A stretch of DNA of 64,000 nucleotides from Saccharibacillus sacchari DSM 19268 (GCF_000585395.1 NZ_KK073875.1:5545419-5609418), one strand, 5' to 3'; shown: positions 8,578 through 16,901, counted from the stretch's first letter. The notes: generated by a model not told the origin, from the letters alone. Translations and numbers: made by a program.

Positions 8578-9291
8578 TTACCTCCACCGTTTCCGTTCGA
8601 TCACCTGAATGCTGAGCACGACGAACAGCACCGCGAGCGAGACATAGAAGATCACGTCGGGGCCGTTGATCACGCCTTTGGTCAGGTTCGAAATGCGGTC
8701 CGGCAGCGAAAAAGGCTCGATCCACGCCGACAACGTTTCGTTTTGCGAAGTCATCGAGCCTGCCAACCAGAACAATAGCAGCAACACAAAACCCGCTACG
8801 GCGGACACCATTTGATGTTGGGACAACGATGAAGCGAACAAGCCGATCGCCATCATGGACGCGCCCATCAGAAACACCCCGAGCACCGATAGCCAGAGCG
8901 TCGTCATATTCAGATTCCCGAACAGCGACATGACGGCCGGATAGGCCAGATTGCAAACCAGCAGCATCATCAGAACGCCGAGCGAAGCCAAATATTTGCC
9001 CAGCACGACTTCCGTCACGCTCGCCGGGGAAGTCAGCAGCAGCTCGTCCGTGCCTTGGCGAAATTCTTCGGAGACCAGCCGCATCGTAAGAACGGGGATC
9101 ACGATCAGCAGCATGAACAGCATATCGCCCAGAATCAATCGGTAGTCGATGATGCTCGGCTGATACGTGACAAAGTCGACGTAGAACATGAAGCTGGACA
9201 TCAGGATATAGATCGCGAAGGCGAAATACGAGGTCGGGGCCAAAAAATACAGCCGAAGCTCTTTGCCGGAAATGGCTAAAATGCGGTTCAC
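8578..9291 (-). CDS. ABC-2-type transporter permease (GldF-like)
   Basis: GTG start at 9291 overlaps the TGA of the ATPase gene (GTGA), so translation is coupled. The 237-residue protein has six hydrophobic helices and the ABC-2 hallmarks EFRQGTDELLLTSPASVTEVVLGKYLASLGVLM, the cytoplasmic coupling region that contacts the ATPase. It should form the membrane channel of an exporter whose substrate cannot be inferred. Confidence 0.88.
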   Translation of the reverse strand: MNRILAISGKELRLYFLAPTSYFAFAIYILMSSFMFYVDFVTYQPSIIDYRLILGDMLFMLLIVIPVLTMRLVSEEFRQGTDELLLTSPASVTEVVLGKYLASLGVLMMLLVCNLAYPAVMSLFGNLNMTTLWLSVLGVFLMGASMMAIGLFASSLSQHQMVSAVAGFVLLLLFWLAGSMTSQNETLSAWIEPFSLPDRISNLTKGVINGPDVIFYVSLAVLFVVLSIQVIERKRWR

Positions 9292-10553
9292 TTCCGTTCA
9301 CCTCCGATTTCGGCGCCGGACGAATCCGCCGTTTCCGAAGCAGCAGCGTCATCGGAACGATCGAGGGAAGCCGGCTTGTCGGCCAATATAGAATCCTCTG
9401 CTGCCGCAGTCGGTTCGGACGTCAGTTTCAAGAACACGTCTTCCAGCGTCAGATTCTCTTTGTGCAGCTCCAAAATCGGCAAATCCGTATCGGCCAGCAA
9501 ACGGAACAATTCGACGCGGAAATCCTGTTGGTCGCTTGCGGTCAACAGGGCGCGGACAGTGCCGGACATTCGGGTATCGGATAAAGCAAGACTCTCCGTG
9601 CTTTCAAGACCCGTCTGTTCAAGCGTCGGAATTTCCGGATCATCGGACGACGCTTTCGACTCCCCCTTTTCGGAAACGCGATCATGCTCCGGTGCTTCCG
9701 TGCTTGCAGCCGAGCTGTCCGTGTCCGATCCGTCGACCGCCGGGGAGAGCGCCGGATTCCCGTCCGCTTCCAGCGTTTCCATCCGAATTTCAGCCGTAAT
9801 GCCGCGCGCTTCCGCCCATCGGCCGAGCACCGTCTCCACGCGCTCGCGTTCGCCGCTTACTTCAAGCGTCACGGCAAAGCGATTCTCCATCCGGGCCCCG
9901 ATCTCGTCCGGCGCTCCGTCCATCACCAGCTCGCCCCGGTTGATAATCAACACCCGATCGCATAAAGCTCCCACTTCCTGCAAAATATGCGTGCTGAGCA
10001 GCACCGTATGATTTTCGCCCAACTCCCGAATCAGACTGCGGATTTCGATGATCTGGTTCGGGTCCAGACCGGATGTCGGCTCGTCGAGCACGAGCAGATC
10101 CGGCTTATGGATGATCGCCTGCGCCAGCCCGAGACGCTGCTTGTAGCCTTTGGACAAATGTCGAACCGACTGCCGTTCGCGCCCGTTCAATCCCAGTCGC
10201 GATACCATCTCCGCAACGCGAAGCTTTTGCTCCCGTGCCGGTACGCCGCGCAGCTTCGCTACGAATTTCAGATACGAATCGACCGTCAGGTCGGGATAGA
10301 GCGGCGGCGTTTCCGGCAGATACCCGATCTTGGAACGCGCTTTCCTCGCTTCATCGTGCACCGACAATCCGTCTACCGTGATAATGCCTTCCGTCGGATA
10401 CAAATACCCGGTAATCATGCGCATGGTCGTCGTTTTCCCCGCGCCGTTCGGCCCGAGAAATCCGACGATCTCGCCGCGCTGCATCGAAAAGTCGATCTGC
10501 CGCACGCCGCGTCCGCCATCGTATGTCTTGCTCACCTGCTTCACTTCGAGCAC
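9288..10553 (-). CDS. ABC transporter ATP-binding protein with long acidic C-terminal region
   Basis: GTG start at 10553 lies ten bases after AAGGG. The first 220 residues form a complete ABC ATPase: Walker A GPNGAGKTT (about residues 34-42), signature LSKGYKQRLGLAQA, Walker B LLVLDEPTSGLDP, H-loop STHILQE. The family usually ends near 300 residues; here it continues to 421. The extra part has a Ser/Asp/Glu-rich low-complexity insertion (about residues 268-325), a fold resembling the usual C-terminal domain (LHKENLTLEDVFLKLTSE), and a second acidic tail. It energises the downstream permease/GldG-like complex and is the first gene of the operon. Confidence 0.9.
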   Translation of the reverse strand: MLEVKQVSKTYDGGRGVRQIDFSMQRGEIVGFLGPNGAGKTTTMRMITGYLYPTEGIITVDGLSVHDEARKARSKIGYLPETPPLYPDLTVDSYLKFVAKLRGVPAREQKLRVAEMVSRLGLNGRERQSVRHLSKGYKQRLGLAQAIIHKPDLLVLDEPTSGLDPNQIIEIRSLIRELGENHTVLLSTHILQEVGALCDRVLIINRGELVMDGAPDEIGARMENRFAVTLEVSGERERVETVLGRWAEARGITAEIRMETLEADGNPALSPAVDGSDTDSSAASTEAPEHDRVSEKGESKASSDDPEIPTLEQTGLESTESLALSDTRMSGTVRALLTASDQQDFRVELFRLLADTDLPILELHKENLTLEDVFLKLTSEPTAAAEDSILADKPASLDRSDDAAASETADSSGAEIGGERK

Positions 10554-10781
10554 GCGTCTTCATCCCTTCTTCATTCATATGTACATCCGCCAGACATGCG
10601 TCAACACGACGATCGCACGCGTTCGCATCCATCATGCAACGAATTGCCGAATCGCCGTATTGAAGCAAAATATGGCCTTAAGCGGATGTTCAAACTGCTC
10701 TTACTATAGGCCGAAAAACATAAGCGAGGCTTAAGCGAAGTTTAGTCAAGGCTTAAAATAATATGTCTAAATTGTGAACAC
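10554..10781. other. Intergenic region upstream of the ABC operon
   Basis: No gene is visible. The right part carries three copies of a GGCTTAA-like element (GGCCTTAAG near 10673, GGCTTAAG near 10728, GGCTTAAAA near 10750). They may be regulator half-sites or part of the operon promoter, but no convincing -35/-10 pair could be fixed. Confidence 0.35.
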
Positions 10782-10822
10782 AAAAAAAGCGAACGTCGGA
10801 TTTATCCGATCGCCGCTTTTTT
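10782..10822 (-). terminator. Intrinsic terminator after mntR
   Basis: AAAAAAAGCGA and TCGGA pair with TCCGA and CGCTTTTTT around a TTTA loop, with T runs on both sides. It lies 29 bases past the mntR stop and closes the mnt operon. Confidence 0.8.
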
Positions 10823-10850
10823 ATATCCTGCTATCCCCTTGTACAAACTG

Positions 10851-11231
10851 CTACTCTTTGTTATTTTCTTCAGTTTGCTCGACAAATTCCCGAATCAAAA
10901 CGATCGTTTCCCAACTGAAATGATGCTCCAGATTTGCACTCTCTGTCTCCACGCGCTGCTCGGGCACGCCGATCCGGCTCAAAAAACGTTCTAGCGTTTG
11001 TTTTCTTTCCTGCAACTGTTCCCCGGCCTGTTCGCCTTGCGGGGTCAGGAAGATCCAGCCGTATTTTTCATATTCGATATGTCCGGCTTCCGCTAATCGA
11101 CGCGCCATCTTGGAAGCAGCAGACGGATTGATGGACAAGGCTTCGGCAACGTCCGTCACCCGCGTATACCCCTGCGCTTCGGACAGCCTATAGATCTGCT
11201 TCAAATGATCTTCCATTCCGCGTGTCGTCAT
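10851..11231 (-). CDS. mntR: DtxR/MntR-family metal-dependent repressor
   Basis: The 126-residue protein begins MTTRGMEDHLKQIYRLSEAQGYTRVTDVAEALSINPSAASKMARRL, the winged-helix domain of MntR/DtxR with its recognition helix, followed by the dimer/metal-binding part (EQRVETESANLEHHFSWETIVLI). Acidic and histidine residues in that stretch fit Mn binding. It starts 12 bases after the mntD stop and behind GGGAGGGAG, so the repressor is the last gene of the operon it presumably controls. In B. subtilis mntR is unlinked, so this arrangement gives autoregulation through the mntA promoter. Confidence 0.88.
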   Translation of the reverse strand: MTTRGMEDHLKQIYRLSEAQGYTRVTDVAEALSINPSAASKMARRLAEAGHIEYEKYGWIFLTPQGEQAGEQLQERKQTLERFLSRIGVPEQRVETESANLEHHFSWETIVLIREFVEQTEENNKE

Positions 11232-11243
11232 CTGCTCCCTCCC

Positions 11244-12119
11244 TTAGATCGAACTGGTCGTCGGCCGAAGTCGTTTTGCCAAAATTCCGTGTTTGGGCGA
11301 AACGATAAAGCTGAACATAAATACTACACCTGTCGCAAACGCCATCGAACCGGAGATTGAGGTATCCAGCCATAACGCGATGTAGTAGCCAAATACCGCT
11401 GACAAGATACCGAACGCTCCGCTTAGCGCCATCATGACCGCCAGCCGATCGGTCCACAGATAAGCGGAGGCCGCAGGCGTGATCAGCATCGCCACGACCA
11501 TGATCGCGCCGACCGCGTCGAACGAAGCCACCGTCGTGATCGAGACCAGTCCCATAAACGCGTAGTGCATCAATCCGGCGGGAATGCCCAGGCTGAGCGC
11601 CAACGCCGGATCGAACGAGGTGATTTTCCATTCTTTATAAAAAGCGATAATGGCAATCAGCACGATAATCAGCACGATCGACAAGGTGACCACGGCCTCA
11701 GGCACTTCGCCGAGCAGCGGAAGCGTCGATTTTTCCCAAGGAATAAACGTGATTTCACCCATTAGCGTATGCTGAATATCGAGATGCGCGTTGCCGGCTT
11801 GAGTCGAGATCAATACCACGCCCAGTGCGAAAAACGAGGTGAACACGACGCCGATCGACGCTTCCTGCTGCACGCCCAGCGAATGCAGCCATTGCACGAG
11901 CAGCGTCGTCAACAGTCCGGCCGCGACCGAACCGATCAGCATATGGATGCCGCTCAGCTCGCGCGTGACGAGGAACGCGGTCACGATGCCGAGCAGCACG
12001 GTATGGCTGATCGCGTCGGCCATCATCGCCATCCGGCGCAGAATCAGCAGCGTGCCGACCAAGCCGCACGAGACGCCGACGAGCGAAGCCGTAAGCAAAA
12101 TCCATCCGGCGTAACTCAT
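11244..12119 (-). CDS. mntD: Manganese ABC transporter permease
   Basis: The 291-residue polytopic protein has about eight to nine helices and typical ABC-3 (ZnuB/MntC) elements: GLVGTLLILRRMAMMADAISHTVLLGI at the N-terminus and FDAVGAIMVVAMLITPAASAYLWTDRLAVMMALSG near residue 210. ATG at 12119 overlaps the stop of mntC (ATGA). Two permease genes in tandem mirror mntC/mntD of Bacillus. It forms the membrane channel with the preceding permease. Confidence 0.9.
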   Translation of the reverse strand: MSYAGWILLTASLVGVSCGLVGTLLILRRMAMMADAISHTVLLGIVTAFLVTRELSGIHMLIGSVAAGLLTTLLVQWLHSLGVQQEASIGVVFTSFFALGVVLISTQAGNAHLDIQHTLMGEITFIPWEKSTLPLLGEVPEAVVTLSIVLIIVLIAIIAFYKEWKITSFDPALALSLGIPAGLMHYAFMGLVSITTVASFDAVGAIMVVAMLITPAASAYLWTDRLAVMMALSGAFGILSAVFGYYIALWLDTSISGSMAFATGVVFMFSFIVSPKHGILAKRLRPTTSSI

Positions 12120-13042
12120 ATCGCGTTCCCTCCTTCCGCCGCGCGACGCTCATGTTTCGGCTTCATTAACTCTTTACGCAAACGATGTTGTTGCACGGCT
12201 TGGATCACAATGCCTTTGCGGGCTCCGAACGCCAGCGAAATCACGAATAATGCCGCTGCCGACAATACGATAAAAGGTCCGGTCGGCCAGCCGCTTCCGT
12301 ATGCGCTAAGCACCGTTCCCACAGCGCCGGATACGCCGCCGAATACCGCCGACAAGATCACCATGCGTCCGAACGAGTCCGTCCAATACCGCGCACTGAC
12401 CGCCGGGGTAATGAGCAGCGCCGCCATCAAGATAACGCCGACCGCCTGAATGCCGACCACGATCACCAGCACCAGACAGAACATGTACAGCGCGTTCATC
12501 AAGCGCCCGGACAGACCCAGACCTTTGGCAAACGCGGAGTCGAATAAAAAAAGCTTCCATTCCTTAAAAGCCACGATGGATACAATCAGCACCAGCAACG
12601 CAAGCCCTGACATTAACCAGACGTCGCGCTGCACCATCGAAGCGGCTTGGCCGAAAATAAAACTGTCCAAACCGCTTTGCGCCGCTCCCGCCATACGGTT
12701 GACCATTGTGAGCAGCATGATCCCGAAGCCGAAAAAGACCGACAATACAATGCCCATCGCGGCGTCTTCCTTGATCCGGCTCGACGAGCGTATCCAATGG
12801 ATCAGCAGCGCGCCGAGCAATGCCCCGGCTGCCGCGCCCGCCAGCATGACCGGAAGATTTTTTGAGCCGACCAGCGCGAAGCCGATAATGACGCCGGGCA
12901 GAGAAGCGTGCGACAGCGCGTCGCTCATTAGGCTTTGTCTTTTCCAATAGGCGAAGCAGCCGATGATTCCCGCCGCCGTACCGAGAATCAGCGTGCCGAG
13001 CAGTACCCACTGCGCGTTATGCGAAAGTCCGGCGATCATCAT
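12116..13042 (-). CDS. mntC: Manganese ABC transporter permease
   Basis: A 308-residue ABC-3 permease with TAAGIIGCFAYWKRQSLMSDALSHASLPGVIIGF near the N-terminus and AVGVILMAALLITPAVSARYWTDSFGRMVILSAVFGG in the second half, the family's paired motifs. It has a basic cytosolic tail of 40 residues (HRLRKELMKPKHERRAAEGG). Start and stop overlap mntB and mntD by four bases, so the three genes are translationally coupled. Confidence 0.9.
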   Translation of the reverse strand: MMIAGLSHNAQWVLLGTLILGTAAGIIGCFAYWKRQSLMSDALSHASLPGVIIGFALVGSKNLPVMLAGAAAGALLGALLIHWIRSSSRIKEDAAMGIVLSVFFGFGIMLLTMVNRMAGAAQSGLDSFIFGQAASMVQRDVWLMSGLALLVLIVSIVAFKEWKLFLFDSAFAKGLGLSGRLMNALYMFCLVLVIVVGIQAVGVILMAALLITPAVSARYWTDSFGRMVILSAVFGGVSGAVGTVLSAYGSGWPTGPFIVLSAAALFVISLAFGARKGIVIQAVQQHRLRKELMKPKHERRAAEGGNAI

Positions 13043-13776
13043 CCGGAAGCCACTCCTTTCCAGCGCAACGTGCCGCCGTAAGCCCGATGTACCTGGCTTT
13101 CCGTAAAGGTCTCCGCCGTCGGCCCATGAGCGATTACTGTCCGGTTCAGCAGCAGCACATGATCAAAATAGTCTTCGACCGTTTGCAGATCATGATGCAC
13201 GACGAGTACCGTTTTGCCGCGGCTTTTGAGCAGGTCGAGCGTCGCCATAATCGCTTTTTCCGTTGCGGCGTCTACCCCGGCGAGCGGCTCGTCGAGCAAG
13301 TATAGATCGGCGTCCATCACGAGCGCGCGAGCGAGAAAGACCCGCTGCTGCTGCCCGCCGGACAACTGGCTGATTTGCCGGGAGGCGTACTCTTCCATGC
13401 CCATTTCCCGCAGCGCCTGCATAGCTTGTTCGCGATGTTTTTTGCCCGGACGACGCAGCCAGCCGATCCGGCCGTACAAGCCCATCAGCACAACGTCGAG
13501 CGCATCGGTCGGAAAATCCCAATCGACCGAACCGCGCTGAGGAACGTAGCCGACGCGAGATTTGACTTTGACGTAAGGAGCGCCGAAAAAAGACACGCTG
13601 CCTTCCAGACTCGGATGCAACTCCAATATCGTTTTGAGCAGCGTCGATTTGCCTGCGCCGTTAGGACCGACGATTGCAGTCAACGTACCGGGCTTAACGG
13701 TAAATGTCGCGTTATCCAGCACTTTGTTTTTCCGATACGAAGCCGATAATCCCTCTACTTGCAGTACCGATGTCAT
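13039..13776 (-). CDS. mntB: Manganese ABC transporter ATP-binding protein
   Basis: The 245-residue ATPase shows Walker A GPNGAGKST (about residues 37-45), Q-loop GYVPQRG, signature LSGGQQQRVFLARAL, Walker B LYLLDEPLAGVD and H-loop VVHHDL, as in MntB/ZnuC ATPases. It starts four bases after the mntA stop and overlaps mntC by four bases. It drives Mn(II) import through MntC/MntD. Confidence 0.92.
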   Translation of the reverse strand: MTSVLQVEGLSASYRKNKVLDNATFTVKPGTLTAIVGPNGAGKSTLLKTILELHPSLEGSVSFFGAPYVKVKSRVGYVPQRGSVDWDFPTDALDVVLMGLYGRIGWLRRPGKKHREQAMQALREMGMEEYASRQISQLSGGQQQRVFLARALVMDADLYLLDEPLAGVDAATEKAIMATLDLLKSRGKTVLVVHHDLQTVEDYFDHVLLLNRTVIAHGPTAETFTESQVHRAYGGTLRWKGVASG

Positions 13777-13780
13777 GCGC

Positions 13781-14758
13781 TCACTTCCCTTCGGCGCTTA
13801 GTGCGTTATAGATCGTGTCGGCGTTGTGTCGGTACATGCCGATATAGGTGCCTTCCGGCGTTCCGGTATCGCCCATCGCGTCGGAGAACAGCTCGCCGCC
13901 GACTTTGACGTCGAGACCGCGTTTTTTCGCGCCTTCGATAACCGCGTTGATTGACGCCGGATTGATGCTGCTTTCGACAAAGACGGCGGGTACTTGGTAA
14001 TCGACCAACAAGTCTACCGTGTTATCGATGTCCGACAGACCGACTTCATCTTCCGTGCTCAAACCTTGCAGCCCGACGACATCAACCCCGTTCATGCGGC
14101 CGAAGTAGCCGAATGCGTCGTGGGCGGTAATGAGCACGCGCTTTTCTTGCGGGATTTGCGAGAGCTTGGACTGGGCGTCCGTTTTGAGCGCGTCCAATTG
14201 TTCGAAATAAGCGGTTTTGTTGGTTTCGAAGTAGTCGGCGTTTTCCGGCGAAGCTTTTTTGAGCTCTTCCACGCCTGCGCTTAGCGCCTGCTTCCACAGC
14301 TCGATATCGAACCAGATATGCGGATCGGTTGCGCCTTCTTCATCGACCAACAGTTCTTTCTTCGGAACCGCTTCGCCGATCGCGGCTACCGGTTTGGTTT
14401 TGCCGATTTCTTCGAATACGCGCAGCATATTGGCTTCCAAATGCAGTCCGCTGTATAAAATAACGTCGCCGCTTTCGAGCTTGGCGATATCGCCTTGCGT
14501 CGCTTGATACAAATGCGGATCAACGCCCGGTCCCATCAAGCTCTGTACGTTAACCCGATCGCCGCCGATGACCGAGATTGGCTCTGCAATTTGGGCGATG
14601 GTGGTAACGACGTTAAGTTTGCCTTCGTTATTTCCTGCGGCATTCGCGGTACTCGCGTTATTGGCATTTTCACCCGTTGCGCAGCCTGCCAGCCAGAGGG
14701 CAAGGGCGGTTACGATGAGGGCCATTCCCCATTTTCGGATTCCTTTTGTTTTTGTCAC
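13781..14758 (-). CDS. mntA: Manganese-binding lipoprotein of the Mnt ABC transporter
   Basis: The 325-residue protein has a lipoprotein signal peptide ending in the lipobox LAGC (Cys near residue 26), then a cluster A-I (PsaA/MntA/ZnuA) fold. Metal-ligand motifs are visible: GVDPHLYQAT (His about 82), SGLHLEANM (His about 105), ITAHDAFGYFGR and the C-terminal GELFSDAMG. No His-rich loop of the zinc-specific ZnuA type is present, which favours Mn. It is the first gene of the operon and has two candidate MntR boxes upstream. Confidence 0.9.
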   Translation of the reverse strand: MTKTKGIRKWGMALIVTALALWLAGCATGENANNASTANAAGNNEGKLNVVTTIAQIAEPISVIGGDRVNVQSLMGPGVDPHLYQATQGDIAKLESGDVILYSGLHLEANMLRVFEEIGKTKPVAAIGEAVPKKELLVDEEGATDPHIWFDIELWKQALSAGVEELKKASPENADYFETNKTAYFEQLDALKTDAQSKLSQIPQEKRVLITAHDAFGYFGRMNGVDVVGLQGLSTEDEVGLSDIDNTVDLLVDYQVPAVFVESSINPASINAVIEGAKKRGLDVKVGGELFSDAMGDTGTPEGTYIGMYRHNADTIYNALSAEGK

Positions 14759-14792
14759 GATTGATCCTCCCTTATCTTTTCTTCAACTAAAA

Positions 14793-14813
14793 TTTTTTAC
14801 CCAAGGCAAAACT
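14793..14813 (-). promoter_or_regulatory. Candidate MntR box in the mntA leader
   Basis: On the minus strand this reads AGTTTTGCCTTGGGTAAAAA, an imperfect palindrome very like the AGTTTTGCCTTAAGGAAACT-type MntR operators I remember from Bacillus mntH/mntA. It lies about 35 bases before the start codon, downstream of the predicted transcription start, where a bound repressor would block elongation. Inferred from similarity only. Confidence 0.6.
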
Positions 14814-14826
14814 TATGCTTATGTAT

Positions 14827-14855
14827 AAAATAATTTCCTGAGGTGAATTTGTCAA
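14827..14855 (-). promoter_or_regulatory. mntA promoter with a second MntR-like palindrome in the spacer
   Basis: TTGACA (14850-14855, minus strand) and TATTTT (14827-14832) are separated by 17 bases, fitting a sigma-A promoter. The spacer holds AAATTCACCTCAGGAAAT, a palindrome (TTCACCT/AGGAAA) with the spacing of an MntR box. A repressor there would exclude RNA polymerase. Site and promoter coincide almost exactly, which raises confidence in both. Confidence 0.6.
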
Positions 14856-14908
14856 TGGCAGAAAAAGAGGGGAAAGTTTCCTCTCGGGAAACACTGTAAG
14901 TCCTATTC

Positions 14909-14942
14909 GGGGGGAAGCTGGGGGCGCTGCGGGAGAAATTCG
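14909..14942 (+). repeat. R1 repeat fragment (one arm)
   Basis: CGGGGGGAAGCTGGGGGCGC followed by TGCGGGAGAAATTCG matches arms of the R1 elements at 37670-37899 and 46877-46982 (GGGGAAGCG...GGCTGCGGGAGAAATTCG). Only one arm is seen here, so this is a remnant. Confidence 0.6.
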
Positions 14943-14979
14943 CTAGTACCTTATCAACTCTTAATCATAGGATTAGGTT

Positions 14980-15016
14980 CGCCGGAAACCCACGCGCTTT
15001 AGGTGGGTTTCCGGCG
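14980..15016. repeat. Perfect 14-bp inverted repeat with CGCTTTAG loop
   Basis: CGCCGGAAACCCAC (14980-14993) and GTGGGTTTCCGGCG (15003-15016) form a perfect stem closed by GCGCTTTAG. No T run follows, so it is not a typical terminator. A hairpin with almost the same loop, ACGCTTTAG, occurs at 34298-34330 inside the foldback element. Confidence 0.75.
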
Positions 15017-15027
15017 GGCATAACTTT

Positions 15028-15047
15028 ACCTTTAGTGTTGACAAGGT
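15028..15047 (+). repeat. 20-base hairpin element shared with 27059-27078
   Basis: ACCTTTAGTGTTGACAAGGT differs at only two positions from the copy in the iolC-iolD gap. ACCTT and AAGGT can pair to give a small hairpin. Two copies in unrelated gaps indicate a dispersed intergenic element. Confidence 0.55.
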
Positions 15048-15214
15048 TCTAGAGCTTCCGCTGTTCGAATCGAATTCCTGATTTCCAAAAGGGAACTTTT
15101 TTGGGGAAGGGGAAGAGAAGAAGAGAAAAAGAAAAGCAACGAAGCATGGGATGGCTTGGAATACAGCAAGGTGATTAGAGAGGAGAATCGAAAATGAAGA
15201 TTCTGTGGGCTGGG

Positions 15215-15416
15215 CTAACGGATTCTATGTCCTTTAGAAGCCCGAATCAACCCCTGCTGCGATTTTAACGGATCGTAGATCGTATTACCGTTAGGCGTTC
15301 ATTTTGCTGGTTTTCCTACCAAAATCAAGCCGAATTTCGTTCTAAGCGTCATCTGAATCCGTTAGAATATTCAAAAGCTCAAAAAGGGGCTTTAAGCGTC
15401 GGCTCGTTCCGTTAGA
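15215..15416. repeat. R2 dispersed intergenic repeat, copy 1
   Basis: About 200 bases align throughout with 31544-31738. The element is built from four roughly 50-base units, each starting CTAACGGA or TTAACGGA: two units face right and two face left, so the outer TAACGGA/TCCGTTA boxes form inverted repeats. AAGCGTC and a CTTTAGAAGCCC-like stretch recur in the units. No ORF or transposase is present. Confidence 0.75.
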
Positions 15417-15506
15417 GTGCGAATTGGGTATTTGGGGGCCGCTTCAGACACAGGAATATTCGCGGGACAGACAGGCACTTTCCCTGAAAAAATCTTGCTC
15501 CATGCA

Positions 15507-15546
15507 AAAATCCCCGATATTCGCTGGTCGGCGGAATCGGGGTTTT
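15507..15546. terminator. Intrinsic terminator after the Mrr-like gene
   Basis: AAAATCCCCGAT plus TTCGC pair with GCGGA plus ATCGGGGTTTT around TGGTCG, with T/A runs on both sides. It follows the stop at 15554 on the minus strand. Confidence 0.75.
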
Positions 15547-15553
15547 ACAACTG

Positions 15554-16159
15554 TTACGTTTGCAATTGTTTCGGTGCTTCTTCCGCTTCGCGTTCAATGG
15601 TTTCCATGGCGGCTTCGAGTTGTTTGCTTTTGAAGTAGTCCATGATCTGTTCCAAATCCTCGCGGTCCAGCAGAACGACGCCGTTGTAGGCGGCGAGTTT
15701 GCGGCAGGCTGCGGTGTATCGGCCGGAGGTCAGAACGATTGCGCGCTGGGCGCCGTAGACACGCATGGAACCGTAGACTTCCTGGACGGCGGATAAGCCT
15801 ACCGGATTGCTCGGGGAGTAGCGTTTGGCTTGAAGCACGGTGCGTTCGCCGTAGCGGTCGGCGAAAATCAGGTCAGCGCCGAAGTCGCCGCTGGTGTTCG
15901 TTTTATACACATCCTCGTAACCGAGTTCGGTGAACAGGCGATGCAGATAACGTTCGAAGTCCGATCCGTCGAGCATGCCGTCGATGTCCTTGATCGTAAT
16001 TCGGCGCGGATCGAGCTGCTTGCGGATTCGGCGTTTGCGCAGAACGATCAGACGCCAGACGATAAGAATCAGCAGCAGCGCTGCCGCGCCGATCAACAGC
16101 AACAGTCCGAAGCCGCCTTCGAAGTCAAGGACTTGGGACGGCGTTTCCGAAGTGATCAT
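15554..16159 (-). CDS. Membrane-anchored Mrr-like restriction endonuclease domain protein
   Basis: ATG at 16159 overlaps the TGA of the TetR gene (ATGA) and follows a GAGGGGCAGGAAG site; the product is about 201 residues. A hydrophobic helix (GFGLLLLIGAAALLLILIVWRLIVL, about residues 17-41) precedes an Mrr_cat-type nuclease fold: FERYLHRLFTELGYEDV, then SGDFGADLIF and TVLQAKRY, giving the D...QxK triad of PD-(D/E)xK enzymes. Such membrane-linked proteins may act on modified or foreign DNA, but no partner methylase is present. Confidence 0.8.
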   Translation of the reverse strand: MITSETPSQVLDFEGGFGLLLLIGAAALLLILIVWRLIVLRKRRIRKQLDPRRITIKDIDGMLDGSDFERYLHRLFTELGYEDVYKTNTSGDFGADLIFADRYGERTVLQAKRYSPSNPVGLSAVQEVYGSMRVYGAQRAIVLTSGRYTAACRKLAAYNGVVLLDREDLEQIMDYFKSKQLEAAMETIEREAEEAPKQLQT

Positions 16160-16824
16160 GAGTCTTCTTCCTGCCCCTCTTTCGCGCGTCGTATCAGCTC
16201 CGGCATGATCGGATCGCAAGCAAAGCGCGCTTCCCCCCGATAACCGATGCCGCCGAGCACAAAAGCCAGCACGTCCGCGACTTGATTGTCCGTATCCGGG
16301 AATTCTTCGACGATGATCGGAACCAAGCCGCTTTGATTGTCTCCGAACAATACGCACCCGAGCAGTTGAACCATCGTCATGTCGAGCGAGCGGAAATGAA
16401 ACTCTCCGCGGTTTCGTCCTTCCTCAAGAAACCCGCGAATGAGCTTCCAAGCAGGCATGATATGCTTTTGAACAAGTACCGTGCGCGGCGTTTGACGAAC
16501 CATTTCCTGATGGACGATGCGCGAAATTCCCGAATCCGAACCGCGAAACAACACGATCTCCCGCACCAGCGTGCACACGCCTTCGACCGGATCGAGATCG
16601 CGTTTTCCCAATATTTCGCTTGCTTCAATAATCGGGATAAAGGTCTCCAATACCGCTTCGAATACATGCTCCTTGCCGCCGTAATAATAAGACACCAGCG
16701 ACAGGTTGGCATCGGCTTCCGCGCAGATCTCCCGTACCGTCGTGGACTCGAAACCTTTTTGCGCCATCAGTTTTTTGGCCGCTTTCACGATTCTCGTCTT
16801 CACGTGTTCTTCTTCCTTGCTCAT
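16156..16824 (-). CDS. TetR/AcrR-family transcriptional regulator
   Basis: The 222-residue protein has the N-terminal TetR helix-turn-helix (TRIVKAAKKLMAQKGFESTTVREICAEADANLSLVSYYYGGKEHVFEAVL, about residues 10-60) and a longer ligand-binding C-terminal part. It lies downstream of the ABC-2-type permease gene, separated by a terminator-like hairpin, and is the obvious candidate to bind the palindrome upstream of that permease. Its stop overlaps the Mrr-like gene start. Confidence 0.88.
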   Translation of the reverse strand: MSKEEEHVKTRIVKAAKKLMAQKGFESTTVREICAEADANLSLVSYYYGGKEHVFEAVLETFIPIIEASEILGKRDLDPVEGVCTLVREIVLFRGSDSGISRIVHQEMVRQTPRTVLVQKHIMPAWKLIRGFLEEGRNRGEFHFRSLDMTMVQLLGCVLFGDNQSGLVPIIVEEFPDTDNQVADVLAFVLGGIGYRGEARFACDPIMPELIRRAKEGQEEDS

Positions 16825-16843
16825 GCCCGCTTCCTCTCCCCGC

Positions 16844-16875
16844 TAAAAAGAACCGCCGCTTTCGCGGCGGCTCTC
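16844..16875 (-). terminator. Intrinsic terminator between permease and TetR genes
   Basis: AGAACCGCCGC pairs with GCGGCGGCTCT around TTTC, and a T run (TTCTTTTT) follows on the minus strand. It ends the permease transcript, so TetR may rely on read-through or its own promoter. Confidence 0.75.
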
Positions 16876-16901
16876 TAATACCTTATGCGTGTATCATACC
16901 A

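Larger units (their letters stand above)
14857..15506. other. Gene-free repeat-rich intergenic region
   Basis: About 650 bases between mntA and the Mrr-like gene hold no convincing ORF. They contain, from left to right, a fragment of repeat family R1 (14909-14942), a 14-bp-arm hairpin (14980-15016), a 20-base element shared with the iolC-iolD gap (15028-15047) and a copy of repeat family R2 (15215-15416). A purine-rich stretch near 15095-15140 remains unexplained. Confidence 0.7.

Noticed and set aside
6236..10553. Gliding motility operon
   Set aside because: GldA/F/G-like homology alone does not indicate gliding; no other gld or spr genes are present.
15215..15416. CRISPR-like array in R2 or R3
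   Set aside because: The units change direction, differ along their length and lack identical repeats with unique spacers; no cas genes are present.
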